Shown piece by piece: positions 8,965-17,459 of a DNA stretch of 64,000 nt (its first letter is position 1; each line of letters opens with the position of its first letter). The stretch covers positions 310,001-374,000 of the forward strand of contig NZ_JAELVM010000002.1 of NCBI RefSeq assembly GCF_016745235.1, in the 5' to 3' direction. The translations under genes and the position numbers were made by a program. The notes beneath the pieces were generated by a model. The model searched no databases. It was given only the letters and a program-made list of their open reading frames with translations, and had not been told where the DNA came from. This stretch comes from Chryseobacterium endalhagicum (GTDB lineage: Bacteria > Bacteroidota > Bacteroidia > Flavobacteriales > Weeksellaceae).

Positions 8965-10347
8965 ATGGAAAATCAAGAGTATTCAGTAGGTCTGGACATC
9001 GGGACAACGAAAATTGTCGCGATTGTCGGAAGGAGGAATGCACACGGGAAAATAGAAGTTCTCGGGGTTGGAAAGGCCAAAAGTCTTGGAGTTCATAAAG
9101 GAATTGTGAATAATATTTCACAGACTATTAATTCAATCAAGGCAGCCGTTTCCGAAGCACAATCCAGCGCAGGAGTTCCCATCCGTAAAGTTACGGTAGG
9201 TATTGCAGGAAAGCACATCCGCTCTCTGCAGCATTCCGACTATATCATGCGTGAGCATCCGGACAAGTTCATTACAGATGATGACATCGAAGCACTGAAA
9301 GATCAGGTAAAAAAGCTGGTTATGCTTCCTGGAGAAGAAATTATCCATGTCCTTCCACAGGAATATAAGGTAGATTCCGAGGGCGAAATTCAGGAGCCGG
9401 TAGGAATGCATGGAAAACGTTTGGAAGCCAATTTCCACGTGGTGGTAGGACAGATGGGCAGCATCAGAAACATCGCAAGATGTGTAAGAGAAGCAGGCCT
9501 TGAAATGGAAGCCCTTACCCTGGAACCTTTGGCCTCTTCAGAAGCTGTGCTTACAAAAGAAGAAAAAGAAGCCGGAGTGGCTATTGTAGATATCGGTGGC
9601 GGTACTACGGATATTGCCATCTTCAAAGACAACATCATCCGTCATACCTGCGTAATTCCTTACGGAGGCGGTATCATTACGGAAGATATCAAAGAAGGCT
9701 GTTCCATCATAGAAAAACATGCAGAACAACTGAAGGTAAAATTCGGTTCTGCGGTTCCTGAACTGGAAAAAGACAGCACATTTGTTACCATTCCCGGCCT
9801 TCACGGAAGACCGGATAAAGAGATTTCCCTTAAAACCCTGGCGCAGATCATTAATGCCAGAGTAGAAGAAATCCTGGAAATGGTGAATACAGAATTAAAA
9901 GCTTACGGAGCATTCGAGCAGAAGAAAAAACTCATCGCAGGAATTGTTCTTACGGGAGGTGGATCCAACTTGAAACATCTTCGCCAGCTGGCCAACTATA
10001 CAACAGGTTTTGACAGCAGAATTGGTTTTGCCAACGAATATATCGCCAACGATAAAAACCAGTATCTGAAAGGCCCGGAATTTGCTACTTCAATCGGTTT
10101 ATTAATGGAGAGTTTAAAGATCCGTGACAAGAAGCAGGGTGCCGAAGCAGACGAGGTTGTTGAAGAACAGCCTGCCAAAACAGAAGCTCCTGTTACACAG
10201 ACAGAAACAGCCCAAACCATTCAGGCCGCGGCTGTAGTTCAGGAACAAACCGTTGTAAATGAGCAGCAGGAAAACAGAAGAGCGAAGCTCACTTTTGGGC
10301 AGTCGCTTATGGAAAAAGTTAAAAAATTCTTTGAAGAAGTAGAATAA
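8965..10347 (+). CDS. ftsA: cell division protein FtsA
   Basis: Actin-like ATPase that tethers FtsZ filaments to the membrane. It has 460 aa. The N-terminal phosphate-binding motif GLDIGTTKIVAIVG, the second phosphate loop IVDIGGGTTDIA and the adenosine motif VLTGGGSNLKHL are all present. An Ala/Gln/Glu-rich linker (about residues 390-435) leads to a C-terminal amphipathic helix ending LMEKVKKFFEEVE, the usual membrane-targeting sequence. It sits directly upstream of ftsZ. Confidence 0.96.
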   Translation: MENQEYSVGLDIGTTKIVAIVGRRNAHGKIEVLGVGKAKSLGVHKGIVNNISQTINSIKAAVSEAQSSAGVPIRKVTVGIAGKHIRSLQHSDYIMREHPDKFITDDDIEALKDQVKKLVMLPGEEIIHVLPQEYKVDSEGEIQEPVGMHGKRLEANFHVVVGQMGSIRNIARCVREAGLEMEALTLEPLASSEAVLTKEEKEAGVAIVDIGGGTTDIAIFKDNIIRHTCVIPYGGGIITEDIKEGCSIIEKHAEQLKVKFGSAVPELEKDSTFVTIPGLHGRPDKEISLKTLAQIINARVEEILEMVNTELKAYGAFEQKKKLIAGIVLTGGGSNLKHLRQLANYTTGFDSRIGFANEYIANDKNQYLKGPEFATSIGLLMESLKIRDKKQGAEADEVVEEQPAKTEAPVTQTETAQTIQAAAVVQEQTVVNEQQENRRAKLTFGQSLMEKVKKFFEEVE

Positions 10348-10461
10348 AGTTATAAATGATAGAAGATTATTGATAATTGATAAATAAAAAGCTTATTGCC
10401 CAACGCCAGTTATCACTCATCAATTATCATTCGTCATTCATCAATTATAAAAAGCATAGTT
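10348..10461. repeat. GATAATTGAT-type imperfect inverted repeat, ftsA-ftsZ spacer
   Basis: Left arm with ATTATTGATAATTGATAA and right arm with CATCAATTATCATTCGTCAT form a long imperfect hairpin; the upstream extension of the ftsZ frame (from 10396) is made of this repeat. Confidence 0.5.
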
Positions 10462-12387
10462 ATGGAAAATATAGGTACACAAGGATTTTCATTTGATTTG
10501 CCAAAAGGAAATTCATCCATTATAAAAGTAATCGGTGTAGGAGGTGGTGGAAACAACGCCCTTAAACACATGTACGAGAAAGGGATTTACGGAGTAGACT
10601 TCGTAGTCTGCAATACAGATGCCCAAACGCTGGATAATAACCCGGTTGCCAACAAAGTACAGCTTGGTACTACCATCACAGAAGGTCTTGGTGCCGGTGC
10701 CGATCCTGAAGTGGGGGAAAAATCTGCTGTTGAAAGCATCGAGGAGATCAAAGCATCTATGGGCCAGAATACCAAAATGGTGTTCATCACTGCCGGAATG
10801 GGTGGTGGTACAGGTACCGGAGCAGCTCCTGTGATCGCTAAGGTAGCCAAAGATATGGGAATTCTTACCGTAGGGATCGTTACCGTTCCTTTCAGTTTTG
10901 AAGGTAAAAGAAGACTTGAACAGGCCGAAATTGGTCTTGAAAAGCTAAGAAATAATGTGGATTCACTTATTGTGATCAACAATGATAAACTGAGACAGCA
11001 GTTCGGAAACCTTGGATTCAAACAAGGCTTCTCAAAAGCCGATGAAGTTTTAACCAATGCCGCGAAAGGAATGGCAGAAGTTATTACCGGTTACTTCGAT
11101 GTAAACATTGACTTTAGAGATGCCAAATCTGTACTTCAGAACTCCGGTACTGCCCTGATGTCTACAGGAATTGCTTCCGGGGAAAATAAGGCCGAAGAAG
11201 CCGTTAAAAAAGCACTGGATTCTCCATTGTTGAACGACAATAAGATTACAGGAGCTAAAAACGTACTTCTACTGATCAGAAGTGGTGCTGAAGAAGTAAC
11301 CATGGACGAGATCGGGGTGATTATGGACCACATCCAGAAAGAAGCAGGAAATACGGCCGATATTATTTTCGGGGTAGGTGCTGATGAGGAATTGGGAGAT
11401 TCTGTAAGCGTTCTTGTTATCGCTACAGGTTTTTCAAATGACAGCAAAAGATTCGCAGGTCCTACAGAGAAGATCAGAATCAGTCTTAATGACAGTCTGG
11501 AAGCTCCAAAAACATCGCCTTTTAAAACAAGAGAAGAAAGAGAAACTACTCCTGAAACCAATCGTGATTTCGGAGGAAAACATACCTTCAGACTGGATGA
11601 TGAGGACAGTGATGTGCCACAGTTCGGGATGAAGTCTTCTGAAAAAAAAATGATTATTGAAGAAGAAGAAATCAGGACGGATATAAAATTCTTTGATAAA
11701 GAGGAAGATACACAGAACAACAGCCCGGTGAATAAATGGAGAAACGAAGAAGAGCCTCAGGAAGAGTCTTACAGCTTATTCTCTTATGATGATGAAGCAG
11801 AAGATCCGAATGACCTGGAAATCGAATCTTTTAAATTTGATTTTGATGCTAAAAAAGATGATGCTCCTTCTACTCCTTCATCAGGTGGTTTCTCAGATCA
11901 AAAACCTGTTGAATTCAGTTTCTTTGTAAACAATCAGCCTTCTTCCAACGAACCGAAAACAGATTTCGGACAGCCAAAAGCAGAATTCACAGCTCCGGCA
12001 AGCGCGGTAACTGAAATCCCTGTTCAGGCTCCTGAAACCATCTTTCAGACCAGACAGGAAGAACCGAAAGCGGAAACAAAACCTGCTTTCGAAGAAAAAG
12101 TAGAAATTGAAACGCCAAAACCTGCAGAATCTGAATTCACGTTTGTGAATAAAGCAGTAGATCAGGACAGAATTCTGGAGCGAAGAAATAAATTAAAAGA
12201 ATTCAATTCCCGCTATCAGAGTTTCGACAGCACCAGCGAATTCGAATCTGTACCGGCTTTCAAAAGAAAGAACATCGCTATAGACGGAACCAATGCTTCA
12301 GACCAGAATATCAACACCTATCTGTCTGACAACAACGGATCTATGCAGGTGAGAGAGAACAGATTTTTAAATAAAGACGTAGACTAA
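10462..12387 (+). CDS. ftsZ: cell division protein FtsZ
   Basis: Tubulin-like GTPase that forms the Z ring. ATG 10462 (MENIGTQGF) is chosen over the open frame from 10396 because the extra residues are spacer repeat. It has 641 aa. GTP-binding GGGTGTG is at residues 114-120; the T7 loop reads NIDFRDAKSVL. The globular core ends near residue 330, then a ~265-residue acidic, Pro/Glu-rich linker follows, much longer than in E. coli. A conserved C-terminal-peptide-like motif VPAFKRKN is at 597-604, but 37 more residues follow it, so the usual FtsA-binding peptide is not terminal. Confidence 0.97.
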   Translation: MENIGTQGFSFDLPKGNSSIIKVIGVGGGGNNALKHMYEKGIYGVDFVVCNTDAQTLDNNPVANKVQLGTTITEGLGAGADPEVGEKSAVESIEEIKASMGQNTKMVFITAGMGGGTGTGAAPVIAKVAKDMGILTVGIVTVPFSFEGKRRLEQAEIGLEKLRNNVDSLIVINNDKLRQQFGNLGFKQGFSKADEVLTNAAKGMAEVITGYFDVNIDFRDAKSVLQNSGTALMSTGIASGENKAEEAVKKALDSPLLNDNKITGAKNVLLLIRSGAEEVTMDEIGVIMDHIQKEAGNTADIIFGVGADEELGDSVSVLVIATGFSNDSKRFAGPTEKIRISLNDSLEAPKTSPFKTREERETTPETNRDFGGKHTFRLDDEDSDVPQFGMKSSEKKMIIEEEEIRTDIKFFDKEEDTQNNSPVNKWRNEEEPQEESYSLFSYDDEAEDPNDLEIESFKFDFDAKKDDAPSTPSSGGFSDQKPVEFSFFVNNQPSSNEPKTDFGQPKAEFTAPASAVTEIPVQAPETIFQTRQEEPKAETKPAFEEKVEIETPKPAESEFTFVNKAVDQDRILERRNKLKEFNSRYQSFDSTSEFESVPAFKRKNIAIDGTNASDQNINTYLSDNNGSMQVRENRFLNKDVD

Positions 12388-12471
12388 ATAATGTGATGAT
12401 GAGTTGATTGGATGATGCGATAATTCATCGTCAAATCAACCCGTCAGCATATCATCAAATTACCAAAAACC
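12388..12471. repeat. GATGAT-type imperfect inverted repeat, ftsZ-yqeY spacer
   Basis: The left half (GTGATGATGAGTTGATTGG) and the right half (CAAATCAACCCGTCAGCATA) are imperfect reverse complements over most of the spacer. Confidence 0.45.
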
Positions 12472-12918
12472 ATGAGTTTAGAAAATATCATCAGCGAAGC
12501 TATTAAAACAGCAATGAGAGAGAAAGACAGAGTTGCTCTGGACTCTCTGAGAGCTGTAAAAGCTCAGATTTTAAATCTACACACTGAAGCGAGAGGAGTT
12601 GAAGTTTCTCCGGAGCAGGAGATTGCCATTCTGCAGAGAATGATCAAGCAGCGTAAAGATTCCTTCGAACAGTTTTCTGCACAGGGAAGAAATGACCTTG
12701 CAGAAGTGGAAGAAGCCCAGATGAAAGTGATTGAGAAGTTTTTACCTCAACAGCTGACTCCTGAGGAACTGGAAGCAGAAATCAGGAATATTATTTCACA
12801 AACCGGAGCTGAGTCTGCCAAAGACTTAGGGAAGGTGATGGGAGCCGCTTCAAAAGCATTAGCAGGAAAGTCTGACGGAAAAAGTATTTCCGAGATGGCT
12901 AAGAAGCTCCTTTCATAA
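12472..12918 (+). CDS. GatB/YqeY domain-containing protein
   Basis: 148-aa helical protein of the YqeY family, related to the C-terminal tRNA-contacting domain of GatB; its own function is not established. Family traits seen are an N-terminal helical domain with LDSLRAVKAQILNL, the KQRKDSFEQF segment, and a C-terminal helical bundle (KDLGKVMGAASKALAGKSDGK). It is the last gene of the + strand run; a terminator follows at 13037. Linkage to ftsA-ftsZ is, from memory, common in flavobacteria. Confidence 0.9.
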   Translation: MSLENIISEAIKTAMREKDRVALDSLRAVKAQILNLHTEARGVEVSPEQEIAILQRMIKQRKDSFEQFSAQGRNDLAEVEEAQMKVIEKFLPQQLTPEELEAEIRNIISQTGAESAKDLGKVMGAASKALAGKSDGKSISEMAKKLLS

Positions 12919-13367
12919 ACGCGTTTTTGCGTTCCGGGTTCCGGGTTTTTTACTGAATGTTTTAAAGCTTGTATCCCGTAACACGCATCCCGCAACACAC
13001 CAGGATATCCAACCTTTGCATATCGATTTGATTAAAGAAGCCCGGAACAGATTTGTTCCGGGCTTCATTTTTTTGGATATTCATAATTATTAATTCAGTT
13101 CATCGTGGTTCAAAACTGAATACGTTTCTCACGTAACCCCTGAAAATCAGGTTGTGTTAAATAATTTGAGTGCTCGAGGGAAAGCAGTAAATGTTTTTTT
13201 CATGGTCGTTGGTTTTCAGAATCATTTCAAATTTAATAAATTATTCTCATTATTCATAGTTTTATTTCATTTTATTTCGAATATTATTGAAATATTAATA
13301 TTGCATTAATTTTATCTGACTAAACGATTGATAGTTTTTATATATTGAAGAAAAGCTCAGAAATGTT
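12919..13367. other. intergenic region without gene
   Basis: Holds the terminator at 13037-13074 and a very AT-rich stretch (about 13210-13320) leading to the promoter of the next gene. I see no open frame or RNA gene. Confidence 0.6.
13037..13074 (+). terminator. rho-independent terminator after yqeY
   Basis: Stem GAAGCCCGGAAC / GTTCCGGGCTTC with loop AGATTT, followed by a T-run. Confidence 0.85.
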
Positions 13368-13375
13368 TAACTTTG
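13345..13375 (+). promoter_or_regulatory. promoter of bacilliredoxin-type gene
   Basis: TTG at 13345-13347, 20-base spacer, then TAACTTTG (13368-13375), matching the Bacteroidota TAnnTTTG -7 box; ATG lies 21 bases further. Confidence 0.65.
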
Positions 13376-13396
13376 TAGTGATAAAAAACAAAATAT

Positions 13397-13807
13397 ATGT
13401 ACCCAACAGATTTGGTAATGCCTATGAAGGCAGAACTTACAGATAAAGGTTTCGAAGATTTAACATCTCCAGCACAGGTAGAAGAGGCTCTAAAGCAGCC
13501 GGGAACTACCCTGTTGGTTATTAATTCAGTTTGCGGATGTGCAGCAGGTGCAGCAAGACCTGGCGTAGTATATTCTTTAACCGGAGAAAAGAAACCTGAT
13601 CATTTAACGACAGTTTTTGCAGGATTTGATACAGAAGCGGTAGCAGAAGCAAGAAAACACCTAGCTCCATTCCCTCCAAGCTCTCCATGTGTAGCGCTTT
13701 TCAAGGATGGTGAACTGGTTCACATGCTGGAAAGACACCACATTGAAGGAAACCCTGCAGGTGCTATTGCAGCTAATCTTCAGGCTGCTTTTGATGAGTA
13801 TTGCTAA
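13397..13807 (+). CDS. BrxA/BrxB family bacilliredoxin-like protein
   Basis: 136-aa thioredoxin-fold protein of the YphP/YqiW (BrxA/BrxB) family. In Bacillus these remove bacillithiol from protein cysteines. The diagnostic CGC active site occurs as NSVCGCAAGAARPGV, and the family N-terminus MYPTDLVMPMKAELT and the later PFPPSSPCVALFKDG segment are present. It is monocistronic, with its own promoter upstream and terminator downstream. Whether this organism makes bacillithiol cannot be told from the window. Confidence 0.9.
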   Translation: MYPTDLVMPMKAELTDKGFEDLTSPAQVEEALKQPGTTLLVINSVCGCAAGAARPGVVYSLTGEKKPDHLTTVFAGFDTEAVAEARKHLAPFPPSSPCVALFKDGELVHMLERHHIEGNPAGAIAANLQAAFDEYC

Positions 13808-13829
13808 GAAATAATAATTTCAGATACAG

Positions 13830-13860
13830 AACCGTTACATAATATGTAGCGGTTTTTTTA
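13830..13860 (+). terminator. terminator after bacilliredoxin-type gene
   Basis: Stem AACCGTTACAT / ATGTAGCGGTT (one G-T pair), then T7ATTTT. Confidence 0.85.
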
Positions 13861-13899
13861 TTTTACACGATAAAAATTCTCTGAAAATCCAAATATTAT

Positions 13900-13907
13900 T
13901 ATATTTG
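13900..13907 (+). promoter_or_regulatory. -7 box giving a near-leaderless GH3 transcript
   Basis: TATATTTG fits TAnnTTTG. The ATG at 13913 begins only six bases after it, so transcription would start at or next to the start codon. Confidence 0.5.
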
Positions 13908-13912
13908 TTGGA

Positions 13913-15427
13913 ATGGCAACAAAGGCACTTTTCAATACTGTCGTCAACTGGTTTATCCGTCAAAGGATAGATCAGATTCAGAATTTCATGGATCATCCTA
14001 TTGAAACTCAGAAAGGTATACTTTTCTCTCAACTGTTTCATGCAGAAGACACCGAATACGGCAAAACGTACGGCTTCAATTCTATTTCCAGCTATCAGGA
14101 CTTTAAAAACAAGGTTCCGATCGTTACCTACGAAGATTTTGAGCCTTATATCGAAAAAGCAAGACAGGGGCATAAAGATGTAAGCTGGCCGGGGTATATC
14201 AAGCATTTTGCAAAATCCTCCGGAACCACCAATGCCAAAAGCAAATTTATTCCTATTTCCGCGGAAAGCCTGGAATACTGCCATATGAAGGCCGGAAAGG
14301 ATATGGTTTCCATTTACGCCAATAATCATCCCGAAAATCAGCTGTTCACCAATAAAAACCTGCGTCTGGGCGGAAGCTCGGAACTTCACGCGGATTTCAA
14401 CACCAAATTTGGAGATCTTTCTGCTATTCTGATCGATAATCTTCCTTTCTGGGTAGAGATCACCACAACGCCCAGTAAAAAGGTTTCCCTGATGTCTGAA
14501 TGGGAAAGCAAGCTTAAAGCCATCACTTCAGAAGTAAAAAATGAAGACGTAGGAAGTATTCTCGGGGTACCGAGCTGGATGATGGTTCTTCTTCAGCGTG
14601 TTTTAAAAGAAACCGACACTCGAAGTATTTCCGAGCTGTGGCCGAATTTAGAGGTGTTTTTTCACGGTGGAATCAGTTTCAAGCCATACAAGGACCAATA
14701 CAGGCAGATCATCGGAAAAAAGATCAATTACTACGAAATTTACAATGCTTCCGAGGGCTTCTTCGGAATACAGGACAGGCCGGACAGTGATGAAATGCTG
14801 CTGATGCTGGATTACGGGATTTTTTATGAATTCATCCCGATGGATCAGTTTCATTTTTCCAATCCGAAAGTAGTCAGTCTCGAAGATGTAGAAATAGGGA
14901 AAAACTACGCCATGGTTATCACAACGAATGGCGGATTATGGAGATATTTGATCGGAGATACCGTTATATTTACCTCCATCAATCCTTTCAGAATAAAAAT
15001 TACAGGAAGAACCAAGCATTACATCAATGCATTCGGGGAAGAGCTGATGATCACCAACGTGGAATCTGCTTTATCCAAAGCCTGCGAGCTTACCGGAGCA
15101 AGCATTACCGACTTTACGGGAGCGCCGGTCTTTATGAAAGAAAACGAAAGCGGCGCCCACGAATGGATCTTCGAATTCAGCCAATATCCGGATGATCTGG
15201 AACGTTTTACCGATGCTTTTGATCTTCATTTAAAAACGATCAATTCCGATTATGAAGCCAAAAGATACAACAACCTGACGCTGAAAAGGCCTATCATCCA
15301 TATTGCAAAACCGGATCTCTTCTATCATTGGCTGGAATCCAAAGGAAAGCTGGGCGGCCAGAACAAAGTCCCGAGACTGAGTAATGACCGGGAATATATA
15401 GACCCACTGCTGGAACTTAACAGATAA
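13913..15427 (+). CDS. GH3 auxin-responsive promoter family protein
   Basis: 504-aa adenylate-forming enzyme of the GH3 family. Plant members conjugate amino acids to auxin or jasmonate by acyl-adenylation; bacterial members have no settled substrate. Seen are the ATP loop SSGTTNAKSKFIP, the YNASEGFFGIQD segment, NGGLWRYLIGDT and the hinge/C-domain TGRTKHYINAFGEELM. Length fits the bacterial family. The gene stands alone between its near-leaderless promoter and a bidirectional terminator. Function beyond acyl-adenylate chemistry is not inferred. Confidence 0.9.
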   Translation: MATKALFNTVVNWFIRQRIDQIQNFMDHPIETQKGILFSQLFHAEDTEYGKTYGFNSISSYQDFKNKVPIVTYEDFEPYIEKARQGHKDVSWPGYIKHFAKSSGTTNAKSKFIPISAESLEYCHMKAGKDMVSIYANNHPENQLFTNKNLRLGGSSELHADFNTKFGDLSAILIDNLPFWVEITTTPSKKVSLMSEWESKLKAITSEVKNEDVGSILGVPSWMMVLLQRVLKETDTRSISELWPNLEVFFHGGISFKPYKDQYRQIIGKKINYYEIYNASEGFFGIQDRPDSDEMLLMLDYGIFYEFIPMDQFHFSNPKVVSLEDVEIGKNYAMVITTNGGLWRYLIGDTVIFTSINPFRIKITGRTKHYINAFGEELMITNVESALSKACELTGASITDFTGAPVFMKENESGAHEWIFEFSQYPDDLERFTDAFDLHLKTINSDYEAKRYNNLTLKRPIIHIAKPDLFYHWLESKGKLGGQNKVPRLSNDREYIDPLLELNR

Positions 15428-15570
15428 TAACATAGGAAAGGAAGCCTGATGCAAGAAGATGGAAGTTATAAAGGTCTAAAAAACCAATATTTAGGTACTT
15501 TATTTAATATTAAAGACAATTTCTCCCTAATCCCTAAATCCTACTCCTAGCCCCTAAAAACATTACATAA

Positions 15571-15602
15571 AAAAACGCAGTCAAAATTCCGACTGCGTTT
15601 TC
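15571..15602. terminator. bidirectional terminator between convergent genes
   Basis: AAAACGCAGTC / GACTGCGTTTT stem with A and T runs on both sides, between the GH3 gene (+) and the lipoprotein gene (-). Confidence 0.85.
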
Positions 15603-15620
15603 TGTATATGTAGTATTTCA

Positions 15621-15998
15621 CTATTTCTTTAAATCCTCCTTCAGCTTTTTCGCGCCTTCTTCAACTTTGGCAGCTCCTTTTGCGGCAGCATCTTTTACAT
15701 CCTGACCTACTTCTTTTGCCCCGGCTTTGATATCTTTTCCGGCTTTATTAAGATCTTCTTTCGTCTTCTGGGCAGCTTCGTCTATTTTGTTTCCTGCTGC
15801 ATCTACTTTAGCTTTTACATCTTCCTTCGCCTTATCTATTTTAGCGGTATCCACATGAGGCGTTGTTTCAGAAACGGTAGTCGTGGTGGTCGTTACAGAT
15901 CCGTCAGTTCCTTCAACCTGTTCTGTTTTAGTGGTAGATTTTGTGCATGATACAGCAAATAGTGCTACGGCAGCTGCTGCTAAGATTTGTTTTTTCAT
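15621..15998 (-). CDS. small lipoprotein with amphipathic repeat helices
   Basis: 125 aa. The N-terminus MKKQILAAAAVALFAVSC has a lipobox-like LFAVSC, predicting a lipid-anchored envelope protein. A Thr-rich linker is followed by Lys/Ala/Asp-rich heptad-like repeats (KAKVDAAGNKIDEAAQKTKE, then AAKGAAKVEEGAKKLKE), resembling YtxH/LEA-type amphipathic helices. No specific function is assigned. It is the last gene of the - strand run downstream of mutL. Confidence 0.8.
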   Translation of the reverse strand: MKKQILAAAAVALFAVSCTKSTTKTEQVEGTDGSVTTTTTTVSETTPHVDTAKIDKAKEDVKAKVDAAGNKIDEAAQKTKEDLNKAGKDIKAGAKEVGQDVKDAAAKGAAKVEEGAKKLKEDLKK

Positions 15999-16038
15999 AT
16001 TTTATATTTTTTTTAATGTTTTTTAATGTGAATGGGTT

Positions 16039-16401
16039 CTATTCCGTTTTAGCTCCGGTTGCAGGCGGACTGTCAGCCGTTTTTTGTTTCTTCTCTGCAT
16101 CCGTCTTCTTTTTTTCTTCTTCCAGCTTCTTTTTATTTTCCTTTTCCAGCTCTTCTTTCAGTTTCTGCTCTTCCTTCTGAAGTCTTTCTGCTTCTTTTAC
16201 AGAATCCTGGTATTTCTGGGAAGACATCCTGATCTGGCGGACAATATCTATAGAAGTTGCTCCCGCTGAAAATGAATCTACAGCCGCGGTATCATAGTGA
16301 ACTTTCACTTCCTGATCCGCTGCAAAACCGGGTGTTTCTTTCTTTGAACAAGCCGACAGCAACAGCAGTAAAACAAAAACCGCAGAGAGTAAATTTTTCA
16401 T
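16039..16401 (-). CDS. lipoprotein with charged coiled coil
   Basis: 120 aa. Signal MKNLLSAVFVLLLLLSAC ends in a lipobox (LSAC). Residues about 65-108 are almost entirely Lys/Glu/Gln and should form a coiled coil. Its start is four bases from the stop of the upstream EEP gene, so the two are co-transcribed. I do not recognise the family. Confidence 0.75.
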   Translation of the reverse strand: MKNLLSAVFVLLLLLSACSKKETPGFAADQEVKVHYDTAAVDSFSAGATSIDIVRQIRMSSQKYQDSVKEAERLQKEEQKLKEELEKENKKKLEEEKKKTDAEKKQKTADSPPATGAKTE

Positions 16402-16405
16402 GGAA

Positions 16406-17380
16406 CTAATTTAGCAGAAATTCCGCAATTACAGGATAGTGATCCGATAATTTTACAGAATGATCTACCTTATAGCTTAAAGGAATAATGGATTTTGAAC
16501 TAAAGATATAATCTATCCTCAAAGGGACTTTATAATCATGAAAGCTCGTAGAAGCCCCGTTTCCTACTGTCAGGAAAGCATCCTGAAGGTCTTTGCCCAG
16601 ATTATAATATTCATAGGAATTGGGAACGGAATTAAAATCACCGGCCAGTATCACAGGATACGGTGAAAAATCTATCACTTTTCTGATTTTCTTGATCTGG
16701 TCCTCATGCGCTTTAAAGGTAGGCGTCATATGGGAGAGAAGGGTTGCAATCTTTCCGCCTTCTTTGGCGATTCCATCAAATTTAAGCATAGATTTATGCA
16801 GTCTGAAAGGTTCCAGATATACATTCACCACTCTGATAATTTTCCCGTTGATATCAACATCGGCATAGAAAGAATTTCCTCTTGCCTGGTCTTCAATCAG
16901 CGCTTCCTGTCTTAAAATCTTATGTTTTGTTTTGAGAATTACTGAAGGATATTTTACCATATCCTTTCTTATCGCTCTGTTCGTATCTTTTTCCTGAACA
17001 AGAATGATATCAGCATCCTGATCCTTGATGTATTTTTTTACTTTTTCCCAGCCAAAATCTCCATATTTTACATTGAAAGTAAGGACTTTAATGTCTCTTA
17101 TCGTTTTAAAATTTTCTGTTTTAGGAGAAAAATTAACCCATCTTCTGATAGGATTATAAAAAAGAAGAATTCCGGCAGCAAAGGCAAAGGCTATTTTTTT
17201 TCTTTGGAAAACCCAGATTAAAGTAAGCAGAACATACACAATAATCAGGTACGGGAAGCCCAGGGAAAGCAGATTAAGGGATCCCAAAAAATTAGGTGGA
17301 ATCCACGCATTTCCCAATGTGCATAGGAGCAACACGGCTACAACGATATGAACAAATAGCAATAACTGGTTCGGCTTCAT
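16406..17380 (-). CDS. endonuclease/exonuclease/phosphatase family membrane protein, copy 1
   Basis: 324 aa. Three hydrophobic segments at the N-terminus (residues ~5-80) precede a DNase I-like EEP domain. Catalytic signatures are QEKDTNR (acidic metal ligand), AGDFNSVPNSYEY and the terminal SDHYPVIAEF. The active domain would sit on one face of the inner membrane; the substrate could be nucleic acid, phosphoinositide-like lipid or another phosphodiester and cannot be told. It is a tandem paralog of the gene at 17460. Confidence 0.88.
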   Translation of the reverse strand: MKPNQLLLFVHIVVAVLLLCTLGNAWIPPNFLGSLNLLSLGFPYLIIVYVLLTLIWVFQRKKIAFAFAAGILLFYNPIRRWVNFSPKTENFKTIRDIKVLTFNVKYGDFGWEKVKKYIKDQDADIILVQEKDTNRAIRKDMVKYPSVILKTKHKILRQEALIEDQARGNSFYADVDINGKIIRVVNVYLEPFRLHKSMLKFDGIAKEGGKIATLLSHMTPTFKAHEDQIKKIRKVIDFSPYPVILAGDFNSVPNSYEYYNLGKDLQDAFLTVGNGASTSFHDYKVPLRIDYIFSSKSIIPLSYKVDHSVKLSDHYPVIAEFLLN

Positions 17381-17459
17381 GAAAAAACAGTCTAGGGTAC
17401 GCTATTCTTTTCATCAAAAATCCTACCAACAAGTAATCCTTTAACTAATTTTATGATTA

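Noticed and set aside
11136..11720. 194-aa Ser/Leu-rich open frame on the - strand
   Set aside because: Antisense of ftsZ; composition is that of reversed coding sequence.
13835..14389. 184-aa open frame on the - strand
   Set aside because: Antisense of the GH3 gene; no family features.
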